This document shows, one piece after another, positions 33,039 to 42,556 of a stretch of DNA of 64,000 nt. Position 1 is the first letter of the stretch; each line of letters begins with the position of its first letter. Under the pieces are notes generated by a model. It worked only from the letters and a program-made list of their open reading frames with translations. It searched no databases and was not told where the DNA came from. The DNA is taken from the NCBI RefSeq assembly GCF_019801015.1, contig NZ_JAHVJZ010000001.1, forward strand, positions 62,001 to 126,000, read 5' to 3'. The position numbers were made by a program, and so were the translations under genes. The stretch is from Marinobacter nauticus. GTDB taxonomy: Bacteria; Pseudomonadota; Gammaproteobacteria; Enterobacterales; Shewanellaceae.

Positions 33039-34537
33039 GCCGTCCCGGCTTCTCCCACGTCCAGCCTGACATTGATATAGCGGCAGTGGCCATCTTTGCC
33101 ACTGCCAAACCGACTTTCCTGATCCAGCGTCCAGACCGCACCCATCGCTTTACCCTCGTGTCCAAACCGGCCCAGCGCCTGCCGCTGTGTGCTGCGGCAA
33201 AGCTCGTCGGTGATGGCGAGCACGCTGCTGTCATTCAGGTTTCGGATCAGTGGCGCATCCTGGCCGTCGTTTTGTGGCGTTCCGGCATCGTTAAGGGCAA
33301 CGTGCGGCCCGGCATCCGACCAATTCAGAGTGTCACCTTGGCGGAGGTAGTGGCTGAGCCGTGTCGGGCGCTGATAAAGCCACAGTCCACCCCGGCCCGC
33401 CACGGCGCCGCTGCCCTCCGTCAGTGACCAGGCGGTGTCGGAATCCAGCGTCATTGTGATGGGAGCCGGTGTCAGCAACAGCTCCTCAGCCGGCGTATCG
33501 GTATGCAGCCTGATCCGGGCAAACCCTTCATCTTTTGCACCCAGTGCGGCGACCAGCGCCGAGGCAGCACGGCCTGTGGCCACCAGGGTCAGAGTGTTAT
33601 CGGCCAGCCGGCGACGCAGCACCGCCATCTCTTTAGTGTCATTGCCGTCCGGGGTAAGCAGGGTGGCCAGGTAGCGCGCCTCGTCGCCGTCTGCGAGGTA
33701 GACCGCATCTGCCTGTTCAAGCAGAGTCAGGCCGCGTTCTGGCTGGAGGCAGAGCCGCTGCTGATCGGCCACCTTGCGGGGATAGATCCGGGCCCGTTCG
33801 GCGTTGCCCTGCACCCGTTGTCGATGCCGTTCCAGTTCACTGCACTGATGGGCGCGGCGGGCGGATTGCAGGCTCGCATCCAGCGGCAGCCAGGCCAGAG
33901 TCAGGTCCGTCTCGTCAAACAGGGCCAGGGCGCCATCGCTGGCCGCAAAGGGGTCCCGGTTGCCACTGGTCAGCACCACCATCAACGGTGTTTTCGCAGT
34001 CCCGGAAGACAGGCTGTCCGTCAGGGTACGTAACAGTGCGGCCGCGTGTGGGGTGCGTCCGGCCTCGGGCCAGCCCTGAGTGGTCAGGCGGGTGCCAAAC
34101 CGATCGGTTTGCGGCTGCTCAAGCTGGTCCTGGATCAGCAGCCACTGAGCCGGGGAGAGTCGCGCCCCGACCTCTGGTCTGGCCGTTATCTCGTCCCACC
34201 ACTCATCCGCCCGGATGTCAGTATCGCCGTGGGCCTGAGCGATCGATGTCAACGCGCCGACCAGCCAGGGCCTGGTGTCGGTATCCAGCCCCGATGTGGC
34301 GATGTCCAGTTGGTCCAATGTTTTGTCAGAAAGGGACAGCACCGGCCCACGGTAGGCGCTGCGCAGTTGCAACGGGTCCAGTCCGGCGCGTTGGCAGTGA
34401 TTAAGGGCGTCGCTGCGGCAAGCCGACAGCGGCCCGGTCAGAAACAGGTTGTCGGCCCGGGCGGTGGCGGCCAGTTGCGGGGCCGACATCAGTAGGGCGA
34501 TAAATAGGGGGTAAAGGCGAAACACCAAAGCGGGCAT
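33026..34537 (-). CDS. Cyanophycinase-like (peptidase S51-related) exported protein with altered nucleophile motif
   Basis: About 503 aa with a signal peptide starting at 34537. The core resembles the S51/cyanophycinase fold: TPLMVVLTSGNRDPF, LLEQADAVYLADGDEARYL (GGDQ-like turn) and LTLVATGRAASALVAAL, which is where the GTSAG nucleophile elbow should be. The Ser is not at the expected position, so it may be inactive or use another residue. It is the last gene of a leftward operon with an OprB-like porin and an amidohydrolase. A longer start to 34597 is possible. Confidence 0.7.
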   Translation of the reverse strand: MPALVFRLYPLFIALLMSAPQLAATARADNLFLTGPLSACRSDALNHCQRAGLDPLQLRSAYRGPVLSLSDKTLDQLDIATSGLDTDTRPWLVGALTSIAQAHGDTDIRADEWWDEITARPEVGARLSPAQWLLIQDQLEQPQTDRFGTRLTTQGWPEAGRTPHAAALLRTLTDSLSSGTAKTPLMVVLTSGNRDPFAASDGALALFDETDLTLAWLPLDASLQSARRAHQCSELERHRQRVQGNAERARIYPRKVADQQRLCLQPERGLTLLEQADAVYLADGDEARYLATLLTPDGNDTKEMAVLRRRLADNTLTLVATGRAASALVAALGAKDEGFARIRLHTDTPAEELLLTPAPITMTLDSDTAWSLTEGSGAVAGRGGLWLYQRPTRLSHYLRQGDTLNWSDAGPHVALNDAGTPQNDGQDAPLIRNLNDSSVLAITDELCRSTQRQALGRFGHEGKAMGAVWTLDQESRFGSGKDGHCRYINVRLDVGEAGTAQER

Positions 34538-34610
34538 CCTGTCGCTGATTCGGTCCTGAGTCCGGGCATTTTGCCTTGCCCGGCCGGGCAGGTCCACGCT
34601 CGCTAAAGGC

Positions 34611-35783
34611 TCAGTAGAACACCCGTCCCCGTATCCCGTACATCACCACGCTGCTTTCATCCGGGTTCAGTGCCGGATTCTGAATCAACTGAATGTCCGG
34701 GGTTAACTCAAGATAGGGCAGGGGCTTAAACAGGTAGAACAGCTCCCAGGTCCACTGATCGTCACTGCCGGGCACGTCCGCCCAGTTCACCGCGGCCCCC
34801 AGGGTGCTGCCCTCCATCAGCCCGTAGTAGCCGCTGCCGATGCTGACCGATTTCTCCGCCAAGGTACCCGCATCGTCACTGAAACCGGCGCGCACGAAAG
34901 GCAACCAGGCGCCCAGTTGGGTGGAAGCGGACAGGTTCAAGCCCTGGCCGTCAGTGGTGCCTTGCTGTTCGCTCTCGTCCGCATGCCAGAGACTCAGGTG
35001 CACATTGTTGACGTAGATCTGTTCCTGATCTGAGGTCCAGCCCAGTTCCAGGCTGCTGAAATAGCGGTTGTCAGAGAAAAAGGTCTGAAACCCTCGCCAC
35101 GGCTCGGTTGGGTCCGACTCCATGTCGGTCAGCCCCGCTATTACAAACCAGTTGTCGCCGAGCATGGTGGCGCCCGCCACACCGAGAGTGGCGTCCCCCG
35201 GCAGTGCCACCGTGGTGGTGCCGGTGCTGAAGGCGAAGTTCATAAAGCCGGTCCAGGGGCTGGCCAGTGCATAGACGTCGAAATAGTCGGTGGCGTCCAG
35301 GAAGCCCGCTACAAAGGTGGCCCGGCCCTCCGCCAGGCGCTGTTTCCAGTACAGGTTGGTGAGGCGGGTCTTTTCGTCGCTGAATGGCGGCGTGACCAGC
35401 CCCAATCCGCCGACGCCAAACTCAAAGCCTTTGACTGAGGTGTCGGTGTAGCTGTGCCGATGCTCCAGCTTCCAGACCAGTGAGCCGCTGTTGGCGCTGC
35501 CCCGGTTCAGCAAAGCCCAGCTGCCGTAGAATCTCAGCATGCCGCTGGCTGCAGAATCATCGGCACCAGGCAGGGCATCGTTCGCCCCCAACCAAACCGC
35601 CGAGTAGTCGATGCCCAGATTCAGTCCCCGCTTGGCCCACTGCTCTTTGAGTGGCATCGGGTGGCGGTTACGGTCCTCTTCGATTTGGTTGTCGACGGCA
35701 TCCGGGCCGCCAAACTGCGCTGCCTGGGCGGTCCAGGGAAGCGCCAGCAATGCGGTCAGGCCGAGAACGGTATGGCGAGTCAT
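34611..35783 (-). CDS. OprB-family carbohydrate-type outer-membrane porin
   Basis: A 390-aa protein with a signal peptide (to AQA) followed by QWAKRGLNLGIDYSAVW, the typical beginning of OprB barrels, alternating amphipathic strands, ALASPWTGFMNFAFSTG and a C-terminal strand ending in Phe-Tyr. OprB porins admit sugars or other small solutes. The ATG overlaps the upstream amidohydrolase stop by 4 bases, so solute entry is linked to periplasmic hydrolysis. Confidence 0.88.
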   Translation of the reverse strand: MTRHTVLGLTALLALPWTAQAAQFGGPDAVDNQIEEDRNRHPMPLKEQWAKRGLNLGIDYSAVWLGANDALPGADDSAASGMLRFYGSWALLNRGSANSGSLVWKLEHRHSYTDTSVKGFEFGVGGLGLVTPPFSDEKTRLTNLYWKQRLAEGRATFVAGFLDATDYFDVYALASPWTGFMNFAFSTGTTTVALPGDATLGVAGATMLGDNWFVIAGLTDMESDPTEPWRGFQTFFSDNRYFSSLELGWTSDQEQIYVNNVHLSLWHADESEQQGTTDGQGLNLSASTQLGAWLPFVRAGFSDDAGTLAEKSVSIGSGYYGLMEGSTLGAAVNWADVPGSDDQWTWELFYLFKPLPYLELTPDIQLIQNPALNPDESSVVMYGIRGRVFY

Positions 35784-37552
35784 GGCTGCGCCTCCTCATG
35801 ATCATGAACGCACTGGAACAGGTGGCTGAGGCGAGGATCTTCGTGGGCAAAGAGATGGTATGGGTCCACCTTAGAGGCGCGCTGGGCCTGAGCATCGGGA
35901 TTCAGGGCGCTGTCGTCCAGATCCAGCGTCGGAGGGTTGGTTTTGATGGTGTAGGTATCGAGCCAGACCTCGCGGGATATCGGGGTGAAGCGTCCTTCCT
36001 CTTCTCTCTCAAAGCGGATGGGCTGGCCCGGGAACACGTCCGCCCGAACCCGGCTGTTTTCCACCACCAGCACCCCATTGACCAGCACGAAAGGGATGCC
36101 GGATGAGGGCAGGCCGTTACTGCCGGTTTTGTAAGTGGCGTGCTCGCGGACGTTATCCGCATCAAAGATCACAATGTCCGCCACCATGCCCTCCTGCATC
36201 CGGCCTCGTTCCTGCATCGACTTCAGGCCGGTGTCGCCCAGGTGCTTGGCGGTCCAGTAGCTGAGCTGGCTCAGCGTGTGCATCAGCGGCACGCCGTTTT
36301 CTCTGGCGATGCGAAGTGTGGCAGCATGGGTGCCGGCGGCTCTGGGGTGCCCGGCGTAGGCTTCGTAAGGGGCTTCCCACTCAAGCCGGTTGCCATCCAC
36401 GTCCAGTCCGGGCATGCCATCGCCGGCCACGACAAAATGGGCCACTTTGGTCCACATCGGCAGCCACTCTTTGCGCGGCGGGCTGTAGGCGATCAGGGTG
36501 CGCCCCGGCTCTTCTGCCTTGAACTTAAGGAACTCCTCCTTGCTGACAAAGCGGTCGAGTTGTGGGTCGTAGATGGTCTCTTCGTAGCGGTAACCCATCG
36601 CCTTTTCCCAGGTATCGGGGGCGACGATGCTGGCGCCATAGTTGCCGGAGCCGGCAATCCAGGGGTAATAGGTGGCCCAGACGTTGTGGCCCTGAGCCCG
36701 GGCCAGGGCCAGTTTCTCTTCGTTTTCCCACCAGCCGTAATCGTTGTCGTGATGGATCTGCAGGGGGGCGTTCAATACCATCGCGTTGACCAGCACCTCA
36801 TTGACACCGGTGGGCGCTTCGGTGGGGGTGGCGGCACTGGGGTGAAAGCGATGATGGACCGCCGTAAGGCGCCCGTAGCGGGCAGCGGTGCGCTGCGCTT
36901 CCAGCATCTCGTAGGTGGTGATGCCGGTCTGTGCGTAGCCGATGGTGGAGCCGATGCCGATGGCGCCCTGACGCAGCCCCTCGTCCAGAATGGCATTGAT
37001 GGCGTTCATCTGGTCGATGCTGGAGCGACTGGTGGACCAGCCATCCACGCCATCTTTCGCAGCCTCAGCACGAAGCTCAAAGAAATAGGGCATGGTGATA
37101 TTGGGGCCTTCCAGTGCCAATCCGTCATGAACCCGCATACGGGCAAACTCCTGGCCCACCACGGTGCCGAAGTTGGCCTGGGTTTTCCCGGCCCGGTGCG
37201 CGTACCACTGGTCGATGTTAAGGGCACCCACTTCGAAATCCATCTGGGTGGTGACGCCGTCGCGCAGGTTTACCTTGATGCCCCAGGGGCCCAATCCGTG
37301 TTGCTCGGTATCAATAAAACCGGGGGCCACCACCAGACCCGGCGCATCCACTGTCTGCTTCCCTTCAATCGGGTCTGCCGTGATGACGGCAATGCGGCCC
37401 TGTCGGATGCCCACATTGCGAACCGCATCGAGACGGGTTTCCGGATCCATCACCCGCCCATTGAGGATAACGAGATCGTAACTGGGGTTGGCGAGTGACG
37501 GCGTACTGAGCAGGACCAGAAGCAGCAGGGCACAGTGACGAGCGGCGGGCAT
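35780..37552 (-). CDS. Exported amidohydrolase, N-acyl-D-amino-acid deacylase-like
   Basis: A 590-aa protein with signal peptide and amidohydrolase fold: DLVILNGRVMDPETRLD (N-terminal strand domain), VVAPGFIDTEQHG, then HHRFHPSAATP, QIHHDNDYGWW and GMVADIVIFDADN. N-acyl-D-amino-acid deacylases have GFID-x-H-x-H at the metal site; here the first His is Glu, and the bridging Cys after GVTT is replaced (GVTTQMDFE). So metal ligation and substrate may differ. First gene of an operon with porin and cyanophycinase-like genes; peptide-like or acyl-amino-acid scavenging is inferred. Confidence 0.85.
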   Translation of the reverse strand: MPAARHCALLLLVLLSTPSLANPSYDLVILNGRVMDPETRLDAVRNVGIRQGRIAVITADPIEGKQTVDAPGLVVAPGFIDTEQHGLGPWGIKVNLRDGVTTQMDFEVGALNIDQWYAHRAGKTQANFGTVVGQEFARMRVHDGLALEGPNITMPYFFELRAEAAKDGVDGWSTSRSSIDQMNAINAILDEGLRQGAIGIGSTIGYAQTGITTYEMLEAQRTAARYGRLTAVHHRFHPSAATPTEAPTGVNEVLVNAMVLNAPLQIHHDNDYGWWENEEKLALARAQGHNVWATYYPWIAGSGNYGASIVAPDTWEKAMGYRYEETIYDPQLDRFVSKEEFLKFKAEEPGRTLIAYSPPRKEWLPMWTKVAHFVVAGDGMPGLDVDGNRLEWEAPYEAYAGHPRAAGTHAATLRIARENGVPLMHTLSQLSYWTAKHLGDTGLKSMQERGRMQEGMVADIVIFDADNVREHATYKTGSNGLPSSGIPFVLVNGVLVVENSRVRADVFPGQPIRFEREEEGRFTPISREVWLDTYTIKTNPPTLDLDDSALNPDAQAQRASKVDPYHLFAHEDPRLSHLFQCVHDHEEAQP

Positions 37553-37702
37553 AGGGCATTTCCTTGTATTGGCAAGCCTTTCAAGGATAGACGGCGGACG
37601 CGGAACTGAAGGTGGCGACGCAACGGGAGGAGTTAGGACGCGAGCCGGCGAGGAACCGGTCTAGGCTTGGGATCCCTTTACCCAATGCAACAGGATGGCC
37701 CC

Positions 37703-38242
37703 ATGACCGAATTTACCCTCCACAACGCTGACAGTGCCCCCGAGGGCAGCCGACCTTTGCTGGAGGCGTCGCAGCAAGCGTTTGGCATGATCCCCAACCT
37801 CCATGCGGTGATGGCGACCTCGCCGCAGTTGCTGGCGGCATATCAACAGGCGCACCAACAGTTTCTGCAAAGTACGCTGACTGACACCGAGAAAACCGTT
37901 GTCTGGCAAACCATCAACCAATTTCATCAGTGCCACTATTGCCTGCCCGCGCATACTGCCATTGCTCACAGCATGGGGGTGGATGATGCGGTTATTGAGG
38001 CACTGCGGGCCGGGACGGCGCTGCCGGATCCAAAACTTCAGATCCTCCACGACACCACACTGGCGTTGGTGCGGGATCGCGGGCGGCTCAGTGATGCCCA
38101 GCTGGCGGCGTTTTTTGCCGCTGGGTACGGAAACCAGAATGTGCTGGAGATCGTTTTGGCCATCGGTCAGAAAGTGATGAGTAACTTCACCAATCACCTG
38201 GCTCAGACACCGGTGGATGCGCCATTCAAGCCGTTTGTCTAG
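37703..38242 (+). CDS. AhpD-like carboxymuconolactone decarboxylase-family protein
   Basis: A 179-aa helical protein with the AhpD-type redox motif CHYCLPAHTAIAHSMG (Cys-x2-Cys-x3-His). I chose ATG 37703, with AGGA upstream; the frame is open to 37667. CMD-family proteins with CxxC are alkylhydroperoxidase-like or peroxidatic antioxidants. It lies alone and overlaps the convergent barrel gene by 4 bases. Confidence 0.9.
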   Translation: MTEFTLHNADSAPEGSRPLLEASQQAFGMIPNLHAVMATSPQLLAAYQQAHQQFLQSTLTDTEKTVVWQTINQFHQCHYCLPAHTAIAHSMGVDDAVIEALRAGTALPDPKLQILHDTTLALVRDRGRLSDAQLAAFFAAGYGNQNVLEIVLAIGQKVMSNFTNHLAQTPVDAPFKPFV

Positions 38243-39411
38243 AAGTTCCAGCGCACCTGGCCAAACAGCTGGGTGGCGGGCGTCTGGCCGAACAGGCTGC
38301 CCCCGCTGCCATCGAAACGCTGAACCACGCCCAGCAGTTGCCAGTCGTCGGCCAGCGAATACTGGCCATTCAGGCCAACAAACCAAGAGCCATCATCGTA
38401 GACGGTGGTGGAGAGGGCGAGTCGGGTCAGGGCACTGAGGTCGCCGCTGAGTTCGCCGTAGCCGGTCCAACGGGTAAAGCTGAGGGTTCGGGCGGTCAGT
38501 GGCAGGTTCAGAAACGCCAGCGCGCTGTCCGGGTCCTGGGGCTTGCTGATGTAGAGCAGGGCGCCCCGGAGCATCCAGTTTCGACGACCGCCGAGGCTGT
38601 AGTCACTTTCCAGCGTGGCCACTGAGGTTGCTTCCAGGGGTACATCCTGCCACTCATCCCGGGTGGGCTCGAACCGGCTCAGTTCGCCGCGGACCCCGGC
38701 GCCGGCGATGTCGCCGGCAAAGCCGATGCCGATGACGGCATCCAGCCCGGATTTGCCGAGCAGCAACTGCCCGTCCCAGCCGCGGTGGTTGAACAGGTAA
38801 CGCCCGGCGTAGCTGGTCAGTTCGCTGTCCTGTGCGGGGTTGTAGACCAGATCGACCTGACTGGCGAAGCCGAGCTTACGACTCACCAGCACCGCGTCAC
38901 TGCCGGGGCGCTCTTCGTAGTCAAAATCGTAGATGGAGTAGCTGTTGAACAGATCATTGGGGTTCCACAGGGTGGCCATGCCCCAGTTGATGCGAAAACG
39001 GCCGCCACGGAGTTGCCAGTCGCCGTCCTGCCAGTCGAGGTAGAGGCGGTCAAAGGTGGTGGTGCCCACCACACCATGTTTCTCCAGCCAGTTGTGGGTG
39101 AGGTCAAGATAGCCATCATCCAGCCCCACCAAAGCGCCGAACCCCGGCAACTCGGCACTGTCACCGGCCAGCACCCGGTTGCGCATGCCGGCATTGAATC
39201 GCAGTGTGTCTGAGAAGCGGTACTCAAAGTTGAATCGCTGGTGCACCAGGTGGTCGAGGCCGTTGTCGCCGTCATCCACCAGGGTGCCGGTGGCCATGTA
39301 CTTAACGTAGCCGCCCAGGTCCCAGTTTTTTTCCGGCGCCAGTCCGGGAATGCTGCCCAGCGCAGCGAACGGCAGCAGGGACAGCAGCATTGCCAACCCT
39401 CGCAGGGTCAC
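38239..39411 (-). CDS. Outer-membrane beta-barrel protein of an ABC-transporter operon
   Basis: A 390-aa exported protein with signal peptide (MTLRGLAMLLSLLPFAALG) and alternating amphipathic strands ending TQLFGQVRWNF, the C-terminal Phe of barrels. FRINWGMATLWNPNDLFNS recalls the DUF1302-like barrels. It is the last gene of a five-gene leftward operon with two FtsX-type permeases, a LolD-like ATPase and a LolA-like protein, and overlaps the ATPase gene by 4 bases. An outer-membrane exit or acceptor for the transported molecule is likely. Confidence 0.8.
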   Translation of the reverse strand: MTLRGLAMLLSLLPFAALGSIPGLAPEKNWDLGGYVKYMATGTLVDDGDNGLDHLVHQRFNFEYRFSDTLRFNAGMRNRVLAGDSAELPGFGALVGLDDGYLDLTHNWLEKHGVVGTTTFDRLYLDWQDGDWQLRGGRFRINWGMATLWNPNDLFNSYSIYDFDYEERPGSDAVLVSRKLGFASQVDLVYNPAQDSELTSYAGRYLFNHRGWDGQLLLGKSGLDAVIGIGFAGDIAGAGVRGELSRFEPTRDEWQDVPLEATSVATLESDYSLGGRRNWMLRGALLYISKPQDPDSALAFLNLPLTARTLSFTRWTGYGELSGDLSALTRLALSTTVYDDGSWFVGLNGQYSLADDWQLLGVVQRFDGSGGSLFGQTPATQLFGQVRWNF

Positions 39412-40091
39412 TGCTCGCGATCCTCGGTGATCTGGCCATCTTCGATCACGATCACCCGACGGGCGCGGGTGATCACCCGGGGGTCATGGGTGGAAAAGAT
39501 GAAGGTGGTGCCCTCTTTTTCATTCAGCTGCTGCATGATGTCCAGCAACTCAGACGTGCTTTGTGCGTCCAGATTGGCGGTGGGTTCATCGGCCATAACG
39601 AAGCGAGGCTGGGGCGCCAGCGCCCGTGCCACCGCCACCCGTTGCTGCTGGCCTCCGGAGAGCTTGGCGGGGATTTTATCCAGTTGGTCTTTCAGCCCCA
39701 CTTGGGTGAGCAGGGCGGTTGCGCGGTGGCGGCACTCACGCTCGCTGTGGCCCTGAAGCTGCATCACAAACTCGACGTTTTCCAGTGCCGTCAGCACCGG
39801 CAGCAGGCTGTAGTCCTGAAAGATAAAGCCCACGTTGTCCCGTCGGAAGGCAATGGTCTGGTGCGGTGTCAGGTCGTTAAGCGCTTCGCCGTCAATCAGA
39901 ATGCGCCCCTCTGAGGGCACATCGATGCCGCCGAGCATATTCAACAGGGTGGTTTTGCCGGAACCGGATGGCCCCATGATGGCGACGAACTCGCCCTGTT
40001 CGATGGTCAGGTTAACCTGGCGAACCGCATGAACCGGAAAGTCGGAGTCCGGATTGTAGATCTTACTGAGTCCGTGAATTTCGATGGTCAT
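39408..40091 (-). CDS. LolD/MacB-type ABC transporter ATPase
   Basis: A 227-aa nucleotide-binding subunit: Walker A GPSGSGKTTLLN, signature LSGGQQQRVAVARAL, Walker B FVMADEPTANLD and switch His in FSTHD. LolD-type ATPases power extraction of lipoproteins or lipids, or drive FtsX-like permeases. I chose ATG 40091 over TTG 40097. It sits after two permease genes and before the barrel gene. Confidence 0.95.
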   Translation of the reverse strand: MTIEIHGLSKIYNPDSDFPVHAVRQVNLTIEQGEFVAIMGPSGSGKTTLLNMLGGIDVPSEGRILIDGEALNDLTPHQTIAFRRDNVGFIFQDYSLLPVLTALENVEFVMQLQGHSERECRHRATALLTQVGLKDQLDKIPAKLSGGQQQRVAVARALAPQPRFVMADEPTANLDAQSTSELLDIMQQLNEKEGTTFIFSTHDPRVITRARRVIVIEDGQITEDREQ

Positions 40092-40098
40092 GAGCAAC

Positions 40099-41331
40099 TC
40101 AATATCGTTGGGCCATGGCGTCCACCGGACGCTGTTTCAGTATCTGGCGGGCCGGATACAGGGCGGAGAGTAAGCTGGCGGCCAGCACGGTCAGCAACAC
40201 CATCAGGTAGTCCGACGGCGCGACCTGCGGATAGAGCAGGCTGTCGGCACCGAAGGCGGACAGTCCGTCCGCCATGCTGCCCAGCGGGATCCCAACCCGA
40301 CCCAGCCAGCCCATCAGTGCGTAGGCCAGTGTCACCCCCAGGGCGCCGCCACACAGGCCCAGTAAAGAGGCTTCCAGCAGGATCAGGGCGAAGATGCGCG
40401 GTTTGGTCATCCCCACTGCCATCAGCACGCCAAACTCGCGGGTGCGCTCAAACACCGACATCAGCATCACATTGACGATGCCGAAGCTCATGGCCAGGAC
40501 GTAGATCCCGAGGATGATGGCGTTGCTGACCCCCATCTGACTGATGATGGCGGCCAGCATCGGCTGAACGGTTTGCCAGTCCCTTACCTGCGCGTCCGGG
40601 CCGGCGATGCCGCCCAGTTGTTGTTTGAGCGTATCGGTGAGCGGGTGGGGCAGCGCACCGCCGTCCCGGGTGAGAATCGCCAGCTCGTGGACCCCCTGCA
40701 TATGGGCGAGCTGAGTCAGATCCGACTGACGCACAAACAGATTGGCGTCGTCAAAGGCGCTGATGGGGCTGCGGTAGATCCCCCGCACCCGGAAGGCCGC
40801 GCCGGTGACTTCGCCCTCGGGGTCGGTAAAGGTCAGCACCACTTTGGTGTTCACCTTGAGCCGCAATCGCTCGGCGGTTTTGGCGGACAGCACCACCGGA
40901 TTGCGGCCCTGTTCATCCAGCCAGGCCCCTTCGATGATGTGGCTGGCCACCGGCGTGACCACCGCTTCCTGCGCCGGAATCACCCCGTTGATGCGGATCC
41001 CCCGGGTGCTGCGGGCAGAGGCAACCATACCGTCGGCAATAAAGCGCCCGGACCAGGCCGTGATGTCCGGTTGGCTGTCGAGCCATCGGGCCAGGGCGTC
41101 TGGCATGGCCAAAGTGTCCTGAATGTCCGGATGGGTCAGATATCGCGTGTTCTGCACCTGGAGGTGGCTGGTTTGCCAGGCAATGGCGTTCTGGATCATG
41201 TTGCCGTACAAGCCGGTGATAAAGCCGACCATCACAACGACGCCGACCAGCCCGAAGGTCATGGCCCCGAGCATAATGGCGGTGCGCACCTTGTTACGCC
41301 ACAGATTGCGCCAGGCGAGTTTAACCAACAT
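40099..41331 (-). CDS. FtsX/LolE-type ABC permease 2
   Basis: A 410-aa permease with the MacB/FtsX layout: one N-terminal helix (LAWRNLWRNKVRTAIMLGAM), a long periplasmic domain, and three C-terminal helices (MSFGIVNVMLMSVFERTREF is the conserved coupling segment). GAGGGGG precedes the ATG at 41331. Overlaps the neighbouring permease gene by 11 bases. Together with the other permease it probably makes a heterodimer. Confidence 0.9.
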   Translation of the reverse strand: MLVKLAWRNLWRNKVRTAIMLGAMTFGLVGVVVMVGFITGLYGNMIQNAIAWQTSHLQVQNTRYLTHPDIQDTLAMPDALARWLDSQPDITAWSGRFIADGMVASARSTRGIRINGVIPAQEAVVTPVASHIIEGAWLDEQGRNPVVLSAKTAERLRLKVNTKVVLTFTDPEGEVTGAAFRVRGIYRSPISAFDDANLFVRQSDLTQLAHMQGVHELAILTRDGGALPHPLTDTLKQQLGGIAGPDAQVRDWQTVQPMLAAIISQMGVSNAIILGIYVLAMSFGIVNVMLMSVFERTREFGVLMAVGMTKPRIFALILLEASLLGLCGGALGVTLAYALMGWLGRVGIPLGSMADGLSAFGADSLLYPQVAPSDYLMVLLTVLAASLLSALYPARQILKQRPVDAMAQRY

Positions 41332-42547
41332 GGCCACCCCCTCTCAGGGCACTGACCAGCTCCAGCCGATAGATGCGCCACAGCGGATAGATCAGGCAAA
41401 GGGCCAGCATCAGCAGCACGATGGCGATCTGCTGACCAAACAGCCAGGGCTCAACCATCGCGGGCAGCAGCGGGTCCCACCCCATCTGGCGAATCATTTC
41501 GCCGGTGTCGCCGCCAAGGGTGATGGGATTGGCGTGCAGCCAGAGCAGGATGGGCAGGGCAATGAGCAAGCCCAGTGCCACCCCAATCACGGCGATAAAG
41601 GCGGATTCGATCATCACCAGCACCAGAAGTTTCTGGCGCACCATGCCGGTGGCCAGCATGACGCCAAACTCCCGTTGCCGCTCCAGCGTCATCATCAATA
41701 GCGTGGCAAACAGACCAAAGCCGACCACGCCATACAGAAGCCCGATCATAAAAACGCCTCCGGCACGGTCCAGCGCGATCTGCTGGGCCATCTCCGGAGC
41801 GAGATCGGCCCAGTCGCGGACCCGTTGTCCGGGATACTCTCCCACCAGTGCTTGAGCGGTATCCGGCAAGGCCGACAGTGGCGTTGCGTGCAGTACCCAG
41901 GCGGTGATCTGGTCGCCGGTGCTGTAGAGGGTCTGTGCCAGGGGCAGCGGCAGATAAACCAGCTGATTATCGATGCCGGGCATTGGGAACCGGAGCAGGC
42001 CAACAATGGGGTAGAGACCAGCAGCGGTCTGGCCACGGTAGCCCTGGCCGTAGAGCACAATCTTGTCCCCCACCTTCAACGCCAGAAACTGCGCCAGTGC
42101 TTCGCCCACCAGTACGCCTTGGTCGTCATCCCGAAGATAACGACCGGCCACCACGCGCTGGTCTACCTTGGCGTATTCCGCTTCCAAAGAGGGCACTACG
42201 CCCATCACCAGCGCCCCTTTTGACCGTTTCTCCCCGGCCGCGAGGGCAAAAGACTCCAGTCTGGGCAGGATGTGGGTGATCTGAGGATGGGCTTTGGCAG
42301 GCTGGATAAAGGCCGGATCGCCGGGCACCAAGTCATCGATGCTCTGGCTTTCGCCAAATTCCGGGTGCTGGATTTGCAGCAGTCCCGTGGCAAAACGGGC
42401 GGCATTGTCGATGTTGTTGCTGTAGCTGCCCTCCTGAAGGCTGCGGGTCAGCAGGGACAACAGTAGCGCCAGTGCCAGCGCGCCGGCGGTCAGCAGGGTC
42501 CGCCGTTTTTGTCGCCATAAGTTGCGCCAGGCCAGTTTCAGGAGCAT
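41321..42547 (-). CDS. FtsX/LolC-type ABC permease 1
   Basis: A 408-aa permease with the same layout as its neighbour: LLKLAWRNLWRQKRRTLLTAG at the N-terminus (first eleven residues are shared with permease 2), a periplasmic domain, and MMTLERQREFGVMLATG before the last helices. Two different permeases with one ATPase parallels LolC/LolE/LolD. GAGGAAG lies before the ATG. Confidence 0.9.
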   Translation of the reverse strand: MLLKLAWRNLWRQKRRTLLTAGALALALLLSLLTRSLQEGSYSNNIDNAARFATGLLQIQHPEFGESQSIDDLVPGDPAFIQPAKAHPQITHILPRLESFALAAGEKRSKGALVMGVVPSLEAEYAKVDQRVVAGRYLRDDDQGVLVGEALAQFLALKVGDKIVLYGQGYRGQTAAGLYPIVGLLRFPMPGIDNQLVYLPLPLAQTLYSTGDQITAWVLHATPLSALPDTAQALVGEYPGQRVRDWADLAPEMAQQIALDRAGGVFMIGLLYGVVGFGLFATLLMMTLERQREFGVMLATGMVRQKLLVLVMIESAFIAVIGVALGLLIALPILLWLHANPITLGGDTGEMIRQMGWDPLLPAMVEPWLFGQQIAIVLLMLALCLIYPLWRIYRLELVSALRGGGHVG

Positions 42548-42556
42548 GCCGCTTCC

